A stretch of DNA of 64,000 bases from Paracandidimonas soli (GCF_004342005.1 NZ_SMBX01000006.1:62001-126000); one strand, 5' to 3'. Positions 25,124 through 34,336 are shown, counted from the stretch's first letter. The notes: generated by a model not told the origin, from the sequence alone. Numbers and translations are program-made.

Positions 25124-26026
25124 ATGAAATTGCAATTGCCGCTCTTGCGCAGAAGGGCGTGGATACTGCTGTCGCTGTTCTTCGCTGCGATACTGGCGGT
25201 GGGCTATGTGTCGCTGGATCGCTGGCAGCGCGACCTGATATTTTCCGTCCAGACCGACGTGCGCACCTGGTGGCGCGAGCCGTTGCCGGACACGGAAATT
25301 TTCGATCTCGCCATGCCCAGCGGCGAACATGTGCGTGCCTGGTACTGGCAGCATGAAGACCCTGACGCCCCGACTGTGCTGTATCTGCACGGGGCGCGCT
25401 GGAACCTGAATGGCAGCGCGTTCCGCTTCGAGCAACTGACGCGATTGGGCTTCTCGGTACTGGCCATCGACTACCGGGGATTCGGCGAGTCTTCGCCCCG
25501 GCTGCCTTCGGAGCGATCCGCACGCCAGGATGCATGGCTTGCCATGCAGGAGCTTATGCGCCGCCAGCCGCAGCCCGAGCGCCGATTCATCTATGGCCAC
25601 AGCCTGGGCGGCGCCATCGCCATCGACCTGGCGACGCGCCTGGACGATTCAGAGTTCGCGGGCCTGATTGCCGAATCGACTTTTACCCGTATTCAGGACA
25701 TGCTGGCTTTGCAGAGGTGGGGCAATATTCCCGGCCTGCGCTGGCTGGTGACGCAGTCCTTCGATTCGAGGTCGCGCCTGGCGGAATTGAACCGGCCGCT
25801 GCTGTTGATCCACGGAACCGCGGATCGCACCGTGCCTCATGAAATGAGCGATCTGCTGTACACGGCTGCCGCCCGGGCGCCGCGCCCGCCCAGCGGCCTG
25901 CTGAAGATCGACGGGGGATCGCATTCGGGTTCGGGCAGGGTTGGGGCCGCATATGCCGATCCGGTCAGGGAGTTCGTTCAGACTGCCGGCGCCATGATGC
26001 TGCAGCGACAGACTGCGCTGCGATAG
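25124..26026 (+). CDS. Membrane-anchored alpha/beta hydrolase
   Basis: A 300-residue alpha/beta hydrolase with an N-terminal signal anchor (LLSLFFAAILAVGYVSL). Catalytic residues visible are the nucleophile Ser160 in GHSLGG, an acid in HGTADRTVP and a His near residue 266 in DGGSHSGSG. The oxyanion HG motif is YLHGARWN. It belongs to the BEM46/ABHD13-like serine hydrolases. The substrate is unknown. It is a lone gene convergent with the DUF2789 gene. Confidence 0.8.
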   Translation: MKLQLPLLRRRAWILLSLFFAAILAVGYVSLDRWQRDLIFSVQTDVRTWWREPLPDTEIFDLAMPSGEHVRAWYWQHEDPDAPTVLYLHGARWNLNGSAFRFEQLTRLGFSVLAIDYRGFGESSPRLPSERSARQDAWLAMQELMRRQPQPERRFIYGHSLGGAIAIDLATRLDDSEFAGLIAESTFTRIQDMLALQRWGNIPGLRWLVTQSFDSRSRLAELNRPLLLIHGTADRTVPHEMSDLLYTAAARAPRPPSGLLKIDGGSHSGSGRVGAAYADPVREFVQTAGAMMLQRQTALR

Positions 26027-26074
26027 CGTTCTTGCGCAATGCCTTGGGCGGCAACGGGTTTCCGTATACTACCG

Positions 26075-26323
26075 CTACGCTTTCCCCTTGACAGCGTCTT
26101 CATGCAATGACTCGTTGAGCTGATCCACGATGGTGGTCCAGGCGGCGTCGGCCTTGAGCGCCTCGGCCAGGAACTGCTGTTGTCCTTCGTTCCAGAAAGG
26201 CGCGTCGGCGATCATCACGTCGGCGGGCAACTGATGGCTGGCAATGAAGTCCGCAATGGCCTGTTCATCCGCATCCAGGCCCAGTTGAAGAAAAAGATTG
26301 GTCATGCGCGGTTCCGTACTCAT
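26075..26323 (-). CDS. DUF2789 family protein
   Basis: An 82-residue acidic soluble protein. It contains NLFLQLGLDADEQAIADFI, then DVMIADAPFWNEGQQQFLAE and a WTTIVDQLNESLH end, the complete DUF2789 pattern. The ATG at 26323 follows AAGGAGAA. The open frame upstream to 26602 is not coding. The function of the family is unknown. Confidence 0.85.
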   Translation of the reverse strand: MSTEPRMTNLFLQLGLDADEQAIADFIASHQLPADVMIADAPFWNEGQQQFLAEALKADAAWTTIVDQLNESLHEDAVKGKA

Positions 26324-26471
26324 GGCATTCTCCTTGGCTCCTGTTGAATCGGGGATGTACGGAACCATGATAGCGGCTTTGCCGGAGATTGCGAAACACG
26401 GCGGACAGCGATGAGCGCAGACCGTCCGGCAGGCCGGGTTTGGAGGCGGGCCGTGGGCGTGGAGAGTCCAG

Positions 26472-26798
26472 TCAGGACTTGCCGCCGGCGGAAGCCGCAA
26501 CCGGCGCCACCGAGCGAATCGTTCCCTGGTAGCCGGTCTTTTCGATTTCCGCCAGCAGCGTTTCCAGCGGATAGCCTTCGGGCACGATGACCACGGCCTC
26601 ATTGTTTTTCAGCGAAGCCTTGGCCTTCTCGACTTCAGGCAGGGAGCGCAACGCCTTGTTGATGGCCGTGACGCAAAGAGAGCAGGTCATGCCTTCGATG
26701 TGGATAGTGACGGATTGCGCGGACGGCTCCGCACCGAACGCCATAAAAGGCCAAAGGCACAGGGCGAAGACGAGATGTTTCAGCCGGTTCATGATCAT
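26472..26798 (-). CDS. MerP-like periplasmic heavy-metal-associated protein
   Basis: A 108-residue protein with a signal peptide (LVFALCLWPFMAFGAE) and one HMA ferredoxin-like fold. The metal motif GMTCSLC places Cys39 and Cys42, as in MerP. The ATG at 26798 has TGGAG seven bases before it; a second ATG lies two codons later. It follows the MerT-like gene by 37 bases. No merR, merA or other mercury genes are present, so the metal could be mercury, copper or another soft metal. Confidence 0.8.
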   Translation of the reverse strand: MIMNRLKHLVFALCLWPFMAFGAEPSAQSVTIHIEGMTCSLCVTAINKALRSLPEVEKAKASLKNNEAVVIVPEGYPLETLLAEIEKTGYQGTIRSVAPVAASAGGKS

Positions 26799-26835
26799 GC
26801 GACTCCAGAAATGCATCGACGCGTCTGCGGCCCGT

Positions 26836-27210
26836 TCAGTCCAGCAGCCACGGCAGGACAAAAGGGTAGGACAGCAGGGCGAGCGCCAGCAAGGCGGTGG
26901 CCCAGAAATAGACATGCAGGCGCCTGCGCGAATCCTGCCGCGCGCACACGGGCCGTTTTGAAATATACAGCCGGAAGAACGCGGCGCCCAGGCACAGCAG
27001 GGCGATCGCGGCCATGGGGGCCTGCAGCCAGCTCAAGCCGTTCAGCCCGGACAGCGCCGCGGCGGAAATGCCGAATACCAGATACAGCAGCGGCGCGGCG
27101 CAGCACAGGCCGGCGGCCAGGGAAGCCAGCAGCGCTGCGCCCAGCCCCCACCGGACGGCGGCGGGGGCTGGCTCGATCGCGTCAGGCCTGTTCTTCGGAA
27201 CTGTATGCAT
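26836..27210 (-). CDS. MerT-like metal transport membrane protein
   Basis: A 124-residue inner-membrane protein with three helices. The first holds vicinal cysteines (SLAAGLCCAAPLLYLVFG, Cys36-Cys37), as in MerT, and the last ends FPFVLPW-like (LLSYPFVLPWLLD), again as MerT. The second cysteine pair of classical MerT is reduced to one (KRPVCARQ). The ATG at 27210 overlaps the transglutaminase gene by 29 bases, so the two are translationally linked. Likely partner of the MerP-like protein. Confidence 0.75.
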   Translation of the reverse strand: MHTVPKNRPDAIEPAPAAVRWGLGAALLASLAAGLCCAAPLLYLVFGISAAALSGLNGLSWLQAPMAAIALLCLGAAFFRLYISKRPVCARQDSRRRLHVYFWATALLALALLSYPFVLPWLLD

Positions 27211-28318
27211 AAGTGAAGGCGGCCGCGTCGTAGTAGTCCAGGGGATCGCCGTCCGCTTCGGCATAGGGATAGCCGAAGTTGTTCAGCGGACCGATCTCCG
27301 GCTGCGGATCCAGCAGGAAATCCCTGCCGTAGTTGAAACCCACCCAGTTCATGTCCCAGTTGCCGAACAGGTAGTCGTTGACGGCCTGGACGCCGGCATC
27401 GGCGTGCTTCTTGTTTTCCGTCAGGCGCATCTTGGTAACGTCGGCGGGATCGCAAGGCACCCAGCCGAATCCCGCCAGGTAGAACTGCGCGCGGCAATGC
27501 TGGCCGCCGGTGACGTTGGAATTTCCATTTTCATCCGCCGAGCCGAATGCGGTCTTGGAATAAGGTTCCAGCACGCCGGGGCGGCCCAGGCGGATGCCGA
27601 ACATTTCGCGCGCGGGAATGCCGGCGGCGCGCGCAAGGGCGACGAACACGGAGCTCATGTCCGTGCACTTGCCGTAGAGCTTGCCGCTGGTCAGGATCTC
27701 GCCGACGTCGCCCGTGCCGCAGCCGATGACGCTGTTGTCGCGTTCCATATTGGCGGCGACCCAGTCATGGATCAGGCGCGCCTGCTTCAGTGGGTTGGTT
27801 TCGGAACCAATGATGCGGTCCGCGTATTCCTTCACGATGCCGTCGATCTGGATATGACGGCTTGCGCGCAGATAGATATCCAGCTCGGCCGGGTACTGGA
27901 TCTGTGCAGGAGGCTGATAGCCGTCCAGAAGGCCTTGCCTGGCCGGTTCCCAGTCCCAGGTTTCGATCAGCATTTCCACCTTGAGATTCATGGGACCCTT
28001 GCAATCGTCCCAGCGCGCCAGCAGGGTCTTGGCGTTGAACTCGTTGTCGCTGGCGAGATAGGCTTGCTGCGCATCGCCCGACCACTGCAGCTGCCGCAAG
28101 GACTGGAAGGGAGCGGCATCTTCCGGGATAGGAATCCACAGCTGCATGGCTCCGTCGGAGCCCTCGGGCGCCTTGAGAGCGTAGGTTTGCGTCAGGCGGA
28201 AACGGCGCGAGCCTTTTGGGGCCGGCTCCTGGCTGACTTGCGCGTGCGACAGGATAGGGGCCAGGGCGCCGGCTGCGCCCAGCAGCGCGGTGTTGAGAAT
28301 GAATGAGCGTCGGTTCAT
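27182..28318 (-). CDS. Tat-exported transglutaminase-like protein
   Basis: A 378-residue periplasmic protein. A twin-arginine signal (MNRRSFILNTALLGAAGALA) is followed by an N-terminal beta domain and a transglutaminase-like core. The core shows the Cys (GKCTDMSSVFVALARAAGIP, near residue 218), His (GGQHCRAQFYL, near 276) and Asp (WVPCDPADV, near 290) triad. Such proteins may cross-link or hydrolyse peptides. It is first in a three-gene unit with MerT-like and MerP-like genes. Tat export suggests that it folds, perhaps with a metal, before export. Confidence 0.85.
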   Translation of the reverse strand: MNRRSFILNTALLGAAGALAPILSHAQVSQEPAPKGSRRFRLTQTYALKAPEGSDGAMQLWIPIPEDAAPFQSLRQLQWSGDAQQAYLASDNEFNAKTLLARWDDCKGPMNLKVEMLIETWDWEPARQGLLDGYQPPAQIQYPAELDIYLRASRHIQIDGIVKEYADRIIGSETNPLKQARLIHDWVAANMERDNSVIGCGTGDVGEILTSGKLYGKCTDMSSVFVALARAAGIPAREMFGIRLGRPGVLEPYSKTAFGSADENGNSNVTGGQHCRAQFYLAGFGWVPCDPADVTKMRLTENKKHADAGVQAVNDYLFGNWDMNWVGFNYGRDFLLDPQPEIGPLNNFGYPYAEADGDPLDYYDAAAFTYAYSSEEQA

Positions 28319-28541
28319 GTCTGTTCTTTCTTGTGTTGTCGGGCCTGTTCGTGTTCCAGACAGGCGAGCGGAAACGCACGCCTGTCTGCCGCAGCAGCGC
28401 CGGAATCATTGAAAAGAGGAATGTCAGGGCCCGGAATATGCGAGAACGATAGTGCGCAATCCAGAATGGACACCTGGCCAGCCCGCACGGGTGCAGTTGC
28501 TTCCGCCAGAACAGCGGACGCGGGCGGCCACCAGACAGCGG

Positions 28542-29450
28542 CTATTTTACACCCTGGGGACGGTATCGCAATGCCTCGACGAGCAGCCTCATCGCCTGCG
28601 AGGGCTGCCGGCGGTTAGGGTAGTAAAGGTGATAGCCCGACCACAGCGGGCACCACTCTTCCAGCACGCGCACCAGGCGGCCGGCGGTGATATGCGGCCG
28701 GGCCAGCGATTCCGGGACATAGGCCAGCCCAAATCCCGCGATGGCGCCTTCAAGCACTTCATACATGCTGTTGAAGACGAGCTGGCCGTTCGTCCGGACG
28801 TTGATGGCCTTGCCTCCCTTTTTCTTGAACTCCCACACGTAAAGCCCTCCGTGCGTCGGCAGGCGCAGGTTTACGCATTGATGGGAGACCAGTTCATGGG
28901 GTGTGCCGGGCGACGGGTTCCGGGAGAAATATGCCTTGGATCCGACCAGCGCGAAGCGTTCGTCCGGACCAATGCGGATGCCGATCATGCCTTGCGCCAG
29001 TTGCTCTCCAAACCGCACTCCGGCGTCATAGCGTTCTGCGGAGATATCGCTCAGGCCGTAGTCGCAGATCAGCTCGACCTTGATGTCCGGATATCGGGGA
29101 AGAAACGCCGCCAGCCTGGGCCAGAGTATCGTCCGGATCGCATGATCCGTTGCCGTGACGCGGATGGTTCCGGCGGGCTTGTCTCGGAAATCGCTCAGCG
29201 CCTGGACCTCGGCGTCGATTTCCGCCATCTGGGTGGAAATGTTCCGGTAGAGCCGCTCGCCAGCCTGCGTGGGAGACACGTTGCGGGTCGTGCGCGTCAG
29301 CAGGCGGATCCCCAGGTTGGCTTCGAGCGTCTTGATAGTGTGGCTCAGCGCCGATTGCGAAACGCCCAGTCGCGCCGCCGCCCGCGTAAAGCTGCCTTCC
29401 TGGGCGACAGTCACGAATGCAAGCAGACCAGTGTAGTTGTCGCGCGGCAT
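28542..29450 (-). CDS. LysR family transcriptional regulator
   Basis: A 302-residue LysR protein. The helix-turn-helix is at residues ~5-63 (GSFTRAAARLGVSQSALSHT) and a PBP2-type effector domain begins at GTIRVTATDHA. It is closely similar to the broken LysR at 49.6-50.2 kb, so the two are paralogues. It is divergent from phaC across a 175-base gap that contains a perfect palindrome, so it may control itself and phaC, although phaC regulators are usually of other families. Confidence 0.88.
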   Translation of the reverse strand: MPRDNYTGLLAFVTVAQEGSFTRAAARLGVSQSALSHTIKTLEANLGIRLLTRTTRNVSPTQAGERLYRNISTQMAEIDAEVQALSDFRDKPAGTIRVTATDHAIRTILWPRLAAFLPRYPDIKVELICDYGLSDISAERYDAGVRFGEQLAQGMIGIRIGPDERFALVGSKAYFSRNPSPGTPHELVSHQCVNLRLPTHGGLYVWEFKKKGGKAINVRTNGQLVFNSMYEVLEGAIAGFGLAYVPESLARPHITAGRLVRVLEEWCPLWSGYHLYYPNRRQPSQAMRLLVEALRYRPQGVK

Positions 29451-29553
29451 TCATGAAACTCCTTCATGGGTGAAGGGGGATTGTATCGGACAAGAGTTCT
29501 TCTCAAACACCATCTGGATAGCAAGGTCTGCCGAGCGCGGGACCGGACGCTGC

Positions 29554-29568
29554 TGTATCATTGATACA
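29554..29568. promoter_or_regulatory. Palindromic operator candidate between LysR and phaC
   Basis: TGTATCA-T-TGATACA, a perfect 7-bp inverted repeat, lies 58 bases before the phaC start. Its symmetry fits a dimeric regulator site. Confidence 0.45.
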
Positions 29569-29625
29569 TACGGCTGAACGGTCGTTTGCCTTCAGCCTCG
29601 ACATCTTGATCCTGGGGGTAACGCG

Positions 29626-31368
29626 ATGGTCCTGCAACCCGGCGAACGATCAGACAGGCTGAAGGCGCTGGACGCGTCTCTGCGGGCCGCATGGGCCCGG
29701 ACCTGGGTTTCCATATCGCCAGAATCCCAATGGCTGGCCTGGACGGACTGGGCCCGGCATCTCGCCATCAGCCCCGGCAAAAGCGTGGAACTGGCCGACC
29801 TGGCGCTGCGCCAGTGGGCGCAAAGCATCCACGGCACGTGCACGGTACTCGATCCGTCTTTCGGCAACGAGGCGACGGGCGCCGCCGCGAACGACAGGCG
29901 CTTCAAGGATCCTGGCTGGGATCAATACCCTTTCAGCGCGTTCCGCTGCGCTTTTCTGGGACAGCAGCAGTGGTGGCATGCCGCGACGCATGGCGTCGAT
30001 GGCGTGGAACCTCATCATGAACGACTCGTCTCCTTCTGGGCCAAGCAGTGGCTGGACATATTCTCGCCCGGCAATTTCATCACCACTAATCCAGTCGTTC
30101 TTGAGCGCACCCTCCAGGAAGGTGGAGCCAATCTTTCGCGCGGGTTCGGCTATTTTCTGGAAGATGCTCGTGCGTGGCTGACGCAAACGCCGCCTGCGGG
30201 GGCTGAACAGTTCGAGGTCGGGCGCAACGTCGCCATCACGCCGGGCAAGGTAGTGCTGCGCAATCGCCTGATGGAGCTGATCCAGTATGCTCCTTCCACG
30301 GAAAAGGTTCACGCCGAACCCATACTGATTGTGCCTGCGTGGATCATGAAGTATTACATTCTGGATCTGTCCCAGCACAATTCCCTGATCAAATACCTGG
30401 TGGATCAGGGGCATACCGTATTCTGCATTTCCTGGAAAAACCCCGATGCGGACGACCGCGACATGGGGATGGACGACTATATCGATCTTGGCTGGCGCGC
30501 CGCCCTGGACGCTGTCAGCACCATCGTCCCGAACCGGAAGATTCATGCCACCGGATATTGCCTGGGTGGCACGCTGCTTGCTATCGCCGCCGCGGCCATG
30601 GCGCGCGATGGCGACGACAGGCTGGCGTCATTGAGCCTGTTCGCGGCCCAGACCGATTTCAGCGAGCCCGGCGAACTGGGGCTGTTCATCGACGAAGCGC
30701 AAATAACATTGCTTGAAGCCCAGATGGCGGAAAGAGGTTATCTGCGCGCGGGCCAGATGGCCGGCGCTTTCCAGATGCTGCGTTCCTACGATCTGCTCTG
30801 GTCCCGCCTGACCAACAAGTACCTGCTCGGGGATCGTCAGCCGATGAACGACCTGATGGCATGGAATGCCGATGCCACGCGCATGCCGGCGAAGATGCAT
30901 TCGCAGTATCTGCGCCGGCTGTTCCTGAACGACGATCTGAGCAAGAACCGCTATCCGGTGGATGGCCGCCCGGTCTCCCTGACCAATATCGTCCTGCCGA
31001 TATTCTGCGTGGGAACCACGACCGATCACGTGGCTCCCTGGCGCTCGGTCTACAAGCTCCATCATCTTTCACCGGCTGAGATCACCTTCGTCCTGACCAG
31101 CGGCGGCCACAATGCCGGCATCGTCAACGAGCCGGGCAGGCCGCGCCGGCATTATCAGATATTGACGCGTGCGGAGGGCGAAGCCCATCTTACGGAAGAC
31201 GAGTGGCTGGCGGCCGCTCCCATGCATCAAGGTTCCTGGTGGACGTCCTGGGCCGAGTGGCTGAAGGCGCATTCGGGATCTCTCGTGTCGCCGCCGCGCA
31301 TGGGCGCCTCGAGGCATGGTTACAAAGTATTGTGCGATGCTCCCGGAACATATGTGATGGTCAAATGA
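29626..31368 (+). CDS. phaC: Class I poly(3-hydroxyalkanoate) synthase
   Basis: A 580-residue PHA synthase that polymerises (R)-3-hydroxyacyl-CoA on granules. The lipase-like box is GYCLGGT with nucleophile Cys312; the Asp (DHVAPW region) and His (SGGHNAGIVN) of the triad are visible, as are the conserved PAWIMKYYILDLSQHNSLIK and FCISWKNPD blocks. The length fits class I (no PhaE partner). The ATG follows TGGGGGTAA. The phasin and phaB genes follow in the same direction; phaA is not in the window. Confidence 0.95.
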   Translation: MVLQPGERSDRLKALDASLRAAWARTWVSISPESQWLAWTDWARHLAISPGKSVELADLALRQWAQSIHGTCTVLDPSFGNEATGAAANDRRFKDPGWDQYPFSAFRCAFLGQQQWWHAATHGVDGVEPHHERLVSFWAKQWLDIFSPGNFITTNPVVLERTLQEGGANLSRGFGYFLEDARAWLTQTPPAGAEQFEVGRNVAITPGKVVLRNRLMELIQYAPSTEKVHAEPILIVPAWIMKYYILDLSQHNSLIKYLVDQGHTVFCISWKNPDADDRDMGMDDYIDLGWRAALDAVSTIVPNRKIHATGYCLGGTLLAIAAAAMARDGDDRLASLSLFAAQTDFSEPGELGLFIDEAQITLLEAQMAERGYLRAGQMAGAFQMLRSYDLLWSRLTNKYLLGDRQPMNDLMAWNADATRMPAKMHSQYLRRLFLNDDLSKNRYPVDGRPVSLTNIVLPIFCVGTTTDHVAPWRSVYKLHHLSPAEITFVLTSGGHNAGIVNEPGRPRRHYQILTRAEGEAHLTEDEWLAAAPMHQGSWWTSWAEWLKAHSGSLVSPPRMGASRHGYKVLCDAPGTYVMVK

Positions 31369-31477
31369 TCAAAGGAGATGAGCGGTGACCCTGTAAAAAG
31401 AGCTGAGAAGAATTATTTTGCAGGAAGTTCTTCACTCCGCCCCAGCCGGGGCTTTCCATGACCAGAAGGATACTGCC

Positions 31478-31933
31478 ATGAACGTCGAATCCATCCCCCT
31501 GGCCTTGTACAAGGCCAATATTGAACTTCAACTGCGCATCTCCCGGCTGCTGCAGGAAAACGGCCACCACTGGCTGGAGTCGATGCAGCAGTCCAATGCC
31601 GAGAACATTGCGGAGACGACAGCCGAGATCGAAGGGCTGCTGCGATCTGCGAACTGGCAGGCGCTGGCGACGCTGCCGGTGGAAAGCTTCTGGCGACAAT
31701 TCCAGAACCGTGTGGGAGATACCCAGACGATCAACCAGCTCGCCGTCAAGAATCAGGCCGCATTCATGGCTGGCGTGCAACAGGCGCTGGAAAGCTGGCA
31801 GAAGGCGGTGGCCGAAACATTGAATACTGGCGATTCCGAGCAATCGCTTCCTGATATCTTCGCGCAATGGGGCGCAGCGTGGCCGCCGGCTGTCGGATCC
31901 CGCAAGAAAACGGCCAGAAAAGGAGCGAACTGA
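31478..31933 (+). CDS. phaP: Phasin (PHA granule surface protein)
   Basis: A 151-residue, helix-rich amphipathic protein of the phasin family. It is rich in Gln, Glu and Ala with no long hydrophobic segment, and ends in a basic tail (GSRKKTARKGAN). Phasins coat PHA granules and control their size. The ATG at 31478 follows AGAAGGA; the frame upstream to 31418 is not phasin-like. Its TGA overlaps the phaB ATG by one base. Confidence 0.8.
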   Translation: MNVESIPLALYKANIELQLRISRLLQENGHHWLESMQQSNAENIAETTAEIEGLLRSANWQALATLPVESFWRQFQNRVGDTQTINQLAVKNQAAFMAGVQQALESWQKAVAETLNTGDSEQSLPDIFAQWGAAWPPAVGSRKKTARKGAN

Positions 31934-32679
31934 TGAGCGCGGGCAAAAGAACGGCTCTGGTGACAGGGGGCATGGGAGGCCTGGGCGAAGCCATCGCCCG
32001 GGCATTGCATGACGCCGGCCACGCGGTACTGGTGACGCATACGCGCAGCGACGAAGCCGCAGCCGAATGGCTGGCCAGGCAAAGCGCGGATGGCTACACC
32101 TTCAGTTCGTACAGGGTGGATGTATCGGACTGGGATTCCTGCCTGCGCATGGCCGAACATATCGCGGCCGACGGCCATGCCGTGGACATCCTGATCAATA
32201 ACGCCGGCATCACGCGCGACGCCACTTTCCGCAAGCTGGACAAGGCGAACTGGGATGCAGTGCTGCGCACCAATCTGGACTCGGCATTCAACGTCACCAA
32301 GCCGTTCATCGACGGCATGGTGGAGCGAGGCTGGGGGCGCGTGGTCAATATCTCCTCGATCAATGGCAATAAGGGCCAATTCGGGCAGACCAATTATTCC
32401 GCCGCCAAGGCGGGCCTGCACGGATTCACCAAGGCGCTGGCGCAGGAGGTGGCACGCAAGGGTGTGACGGTGAACACCGTGTCGCCCGGCTATCTCGAAA
32501 CCCAGATGGTGATGGCGGTGCCCGAGGACGTACGCAAGCAGATCATCGCCGGCATTCCCGTGGGCCGCCTGGGGCATCCATCGGAAATCGCGGCGCTGAT
32601 CGCCTTCATCGTCAGCGATGCGGCTGGATTCATGACTGGCAGCAATGTGTCGATGAACGGCGGGCAGCATATGTATTGA
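31933..32679 (+). CDS. phaB: Acetoacetyl-CoA reductase
   Basis: A 248-residue short-chain dehydrogenase that reduces acetoacetyl-CoA to (R)-3-hydroxybutyryl-CoA with NADPH, supplying PhaC. The cofactor motif TGGMGGLG is at residues 11-18, NNAG follows mid-protein, and the catalytic Ser-Tyr-Lys appear in NISSINGNKGQFGQTNYSAA and following Lys. The GQFGQTNYSAAKAG stretch is typical of PhaB. It is translationally coupled to the phasin gene (TGATG). A terminator follows at 32750-32790. Confidence 0.93.
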   Translation: MSAGKRTALVTGGMGGLGEAIARALHDAGHAVLVTHTRSDEAAAEWLARQSADGYTFSSYRVDVSDWDSCLRMAEHIAADGHAVDILINNAGITRDATFRKLDKANWDAVLRTNLDSAFNVTKPFIDGMVERGWGRVVNISSINGNKGQFGQTNYSAAKAGLHGFTKALAQEVARKGVTVNTVSPGYLETQMVMAVPEDVRKQIIAGIPVGRLGHPSEIAALIAFIVSDAAGFMTGSNVSMNGGQHMY

Positions 32680-32749
32680 ATACGCTGCGTACTCTATAAT
32701 CCATGACATCTCTGGACTGTACTGGATAGCGTATCCGGTACGAAAATAG

Positions 32750-32790
32750 AAGAGGGAACCCGGCAAGTCATTGTCAGGGGCCCTCTTTTC
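32750..32790 (+). terminator. Terminator of the pha operon
   Basis: AGAGGG (32751-32756) with adjoining CCC pairs with GGG and CCCTCT (to 32786), followed by TTTTC, 70 bases after the phaB stop. Confidence 0.75.
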
Positions 32791-32823
32791 GTTCATTTTG
32801 CAAGGGACGACTGTAGAGGTTTC

Positions 32824-34035
32824 ATGAAAAGCACCGCACCTACTTGGCTTATGCCTGTAGTGGCTATCTTCGCCTTACAAACAGCCTCAGCGTTCCTGTC
32901 CCGACTGATCCCCATCGTTGCGCCAGCGATTGCCGAAGAGTTCGGCTGGAACGGCAGCTCCATCGGCTATCTGAGCGCCAGCAATGCTCTGGGCGGATTG
33001 GTCTTCCTTGTTGCAGGCTCTTCGTTGCTCAGGCAGATCGGCGGAACGCGCATGCTGCAACTGCTCTTGATCCTGGGTGCCGCCTGCATGGGATTTTTCC
33101 TGTATCCCAGCATGGGCATCGCCCTGGCGGTCTGTTGTGTCATGGGCATGAGCAACGGCGCGGCGAATCCGGCCGGCAGCGAAGTGCTGCAACGATTTTC
33201 CCCTCCGGGAATGCGCAACCTCATGTTCTCGATCAAGCAGGCTGGGGTTCCTCTGGGCGGCATGATGGCGGGGCTGTTCGTTCCCGTGGTCATTGCGCTG
33301 GCTGGATGGCGGTTCTCCCTCTTCGTGTTTGCATTCCTCGTGCTGCTGCCGACCGTTCTTACCTGGAAGCTGAGCGCTGTCCTCGATGAAACGAGCAAAG
33401 TGGAGAAGCGCTCCGGTTCCTGGATGCCGACTATGCAGTCGCTGCGCATCTTTGTCGCACCCCTGACATCGATCACGCAAGACAGGGGCTTGCTGAAGAT
33501 GTCGATCGTGGGAAGCCTCTTTGCCGTGCCCCAGAGCTGCTGGTTTGCATTCACCGTCATCTATCTGGTCGACGGGCTGGGCTTCTCCCTGAGCCTGGCG
33601 GGCGTGGTATTTGCGGTGATGCAACTGGGCGGCGTGTTCGGCCGCATCGCATTGGGGTGGATTTCCGATTACTTGCGTTCGTCCACCGCAACCCTGTCAA
33701 TCGCCGCGCTTTTCTCAGCGGTGACGACGGTACTGCTGGGATTGACCACTCCCGAATGGCCGCTGTGGTCCATTATTGTGCTGGCCTTGATTTCCGGCTG
33801 TACGACGGCCAGCTGGAACGGGGTGCACATTGCGGAAGTGGCCAGGCGATCGCCTCCCAACTTGATCGCGGAAACATCGGCGGGAGCCGCCATACTGGTC
33901 AGCGTGGTGAATATCGTGGCCCCGACCGTTTTTGCCATACTGGTAGCGACCACCGGCCGCTACGATATCGCCTTTCTATGCGTGGGAGTATGCGCGCTTC
34001 TTGTGCTGGTGATTTTGCCTAGAGATCGGCGCTGA
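32824..34035 (+). CDS. MFS transporter
   Basis: A 403-residue major facilitator protein with twelve hydrophobic helices. The N-terminal half contains FLSRLIPIVAPAIAEEFGWN, and MFS-type GRIALGWISDYLRSS lies between the C-terminal helices. It looks like the CynX/NimT-like group of small organic anion or drug carriers. The substrate is unknown. It lies 33 bases after the pha terminator, so it is probably a separate unit. Confidence 0.82.
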   Translation: MKSTAPTWLMPVVAIFALQTASAFLSRLIPIVAPAIAEEFGWNGSSIGYLSASNALGGLVFLVAGSSLLRQIGGTRMLQLLLILGAACMGFFLYPSMGIALAVCCVMGMSNGAANPAGSEVLQRFSPPGMRNLMFSIKQAGVPLGGMMAGLFVPVVIALAGWRFSLFVFAFLVLLPTVLTWKLSAVLDETSKVEKRSGSWMPTMQSLRIFVAPLTSITQDRGLLKMSIVGSLFAVPQSCWFAFTVIYLVDGLGFSLSLAGVVFAVMQLGGVFGRIALGWISDYLRSSTATLSIAALFSAVTTVLLGLTTPEWPLWSIIVLALISGCTTASWNGVHIAEVARRSPPNLIAETSAGAAILVSVVNIVAPTVFAILVATTGRYDIAFLCVGVCALLVLVILPRDRR

Positions 34036-34336
34036 TCGCGCTTGATTGGATCCGATATCGTCCAGCCGACCCATTCCAGCTGCCATCTGGCAAGTCCCGG
34101 CCGGTGGCCGGGGATGACCCTGGTTCGCGCATTGCGCGCATCGCGTCACTCCGGGGAATAGATAAAAATCATATGGGCGCCAAATAAATGCCAGGCGGCC
34201 CCGATATAAGCGCCAAAGATTAAATAAGCATAAGCTAATGTCCATTAGTTAGGTGGCGGGGTCTTATCGCGCAGGGCGTTGTTGGCGCGGCAATTATGAG
34301 AAAAGGCTGTCGCGCCATGTAATGGACCGGGAAGAA
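34036..34336. other. Gene-less region between two MFS genes
   Basis: This holds a CCCGGCC-GGT-GGCCGGG hairpin (34096-34112, no T-run), two copies of GCGCCAAA in an AT-rich stretch (about 34178-34217), and the inverted repeat reported separately. No coding frame looks real. Confidence 0.5.
34235..34248. promoter_or_regulatory. Perfect inverted repeat upstream of MFS gene
   Basis: CTAATG-TC-CATTAG, 6-bp arms with a 2-base spacer, 88 bases before the ATG at 34337. Possibly an operator for a MarR- or TetR-type repressor not in the window. Confidence 0.4.

Noticed and set aside
26472-27210. A mercury-resistance (mer) operon
   Set aside because: Only MerT-like and MerP-like genes are present. merR and merA are absent and the MerT second cysteine pair is incomplete.
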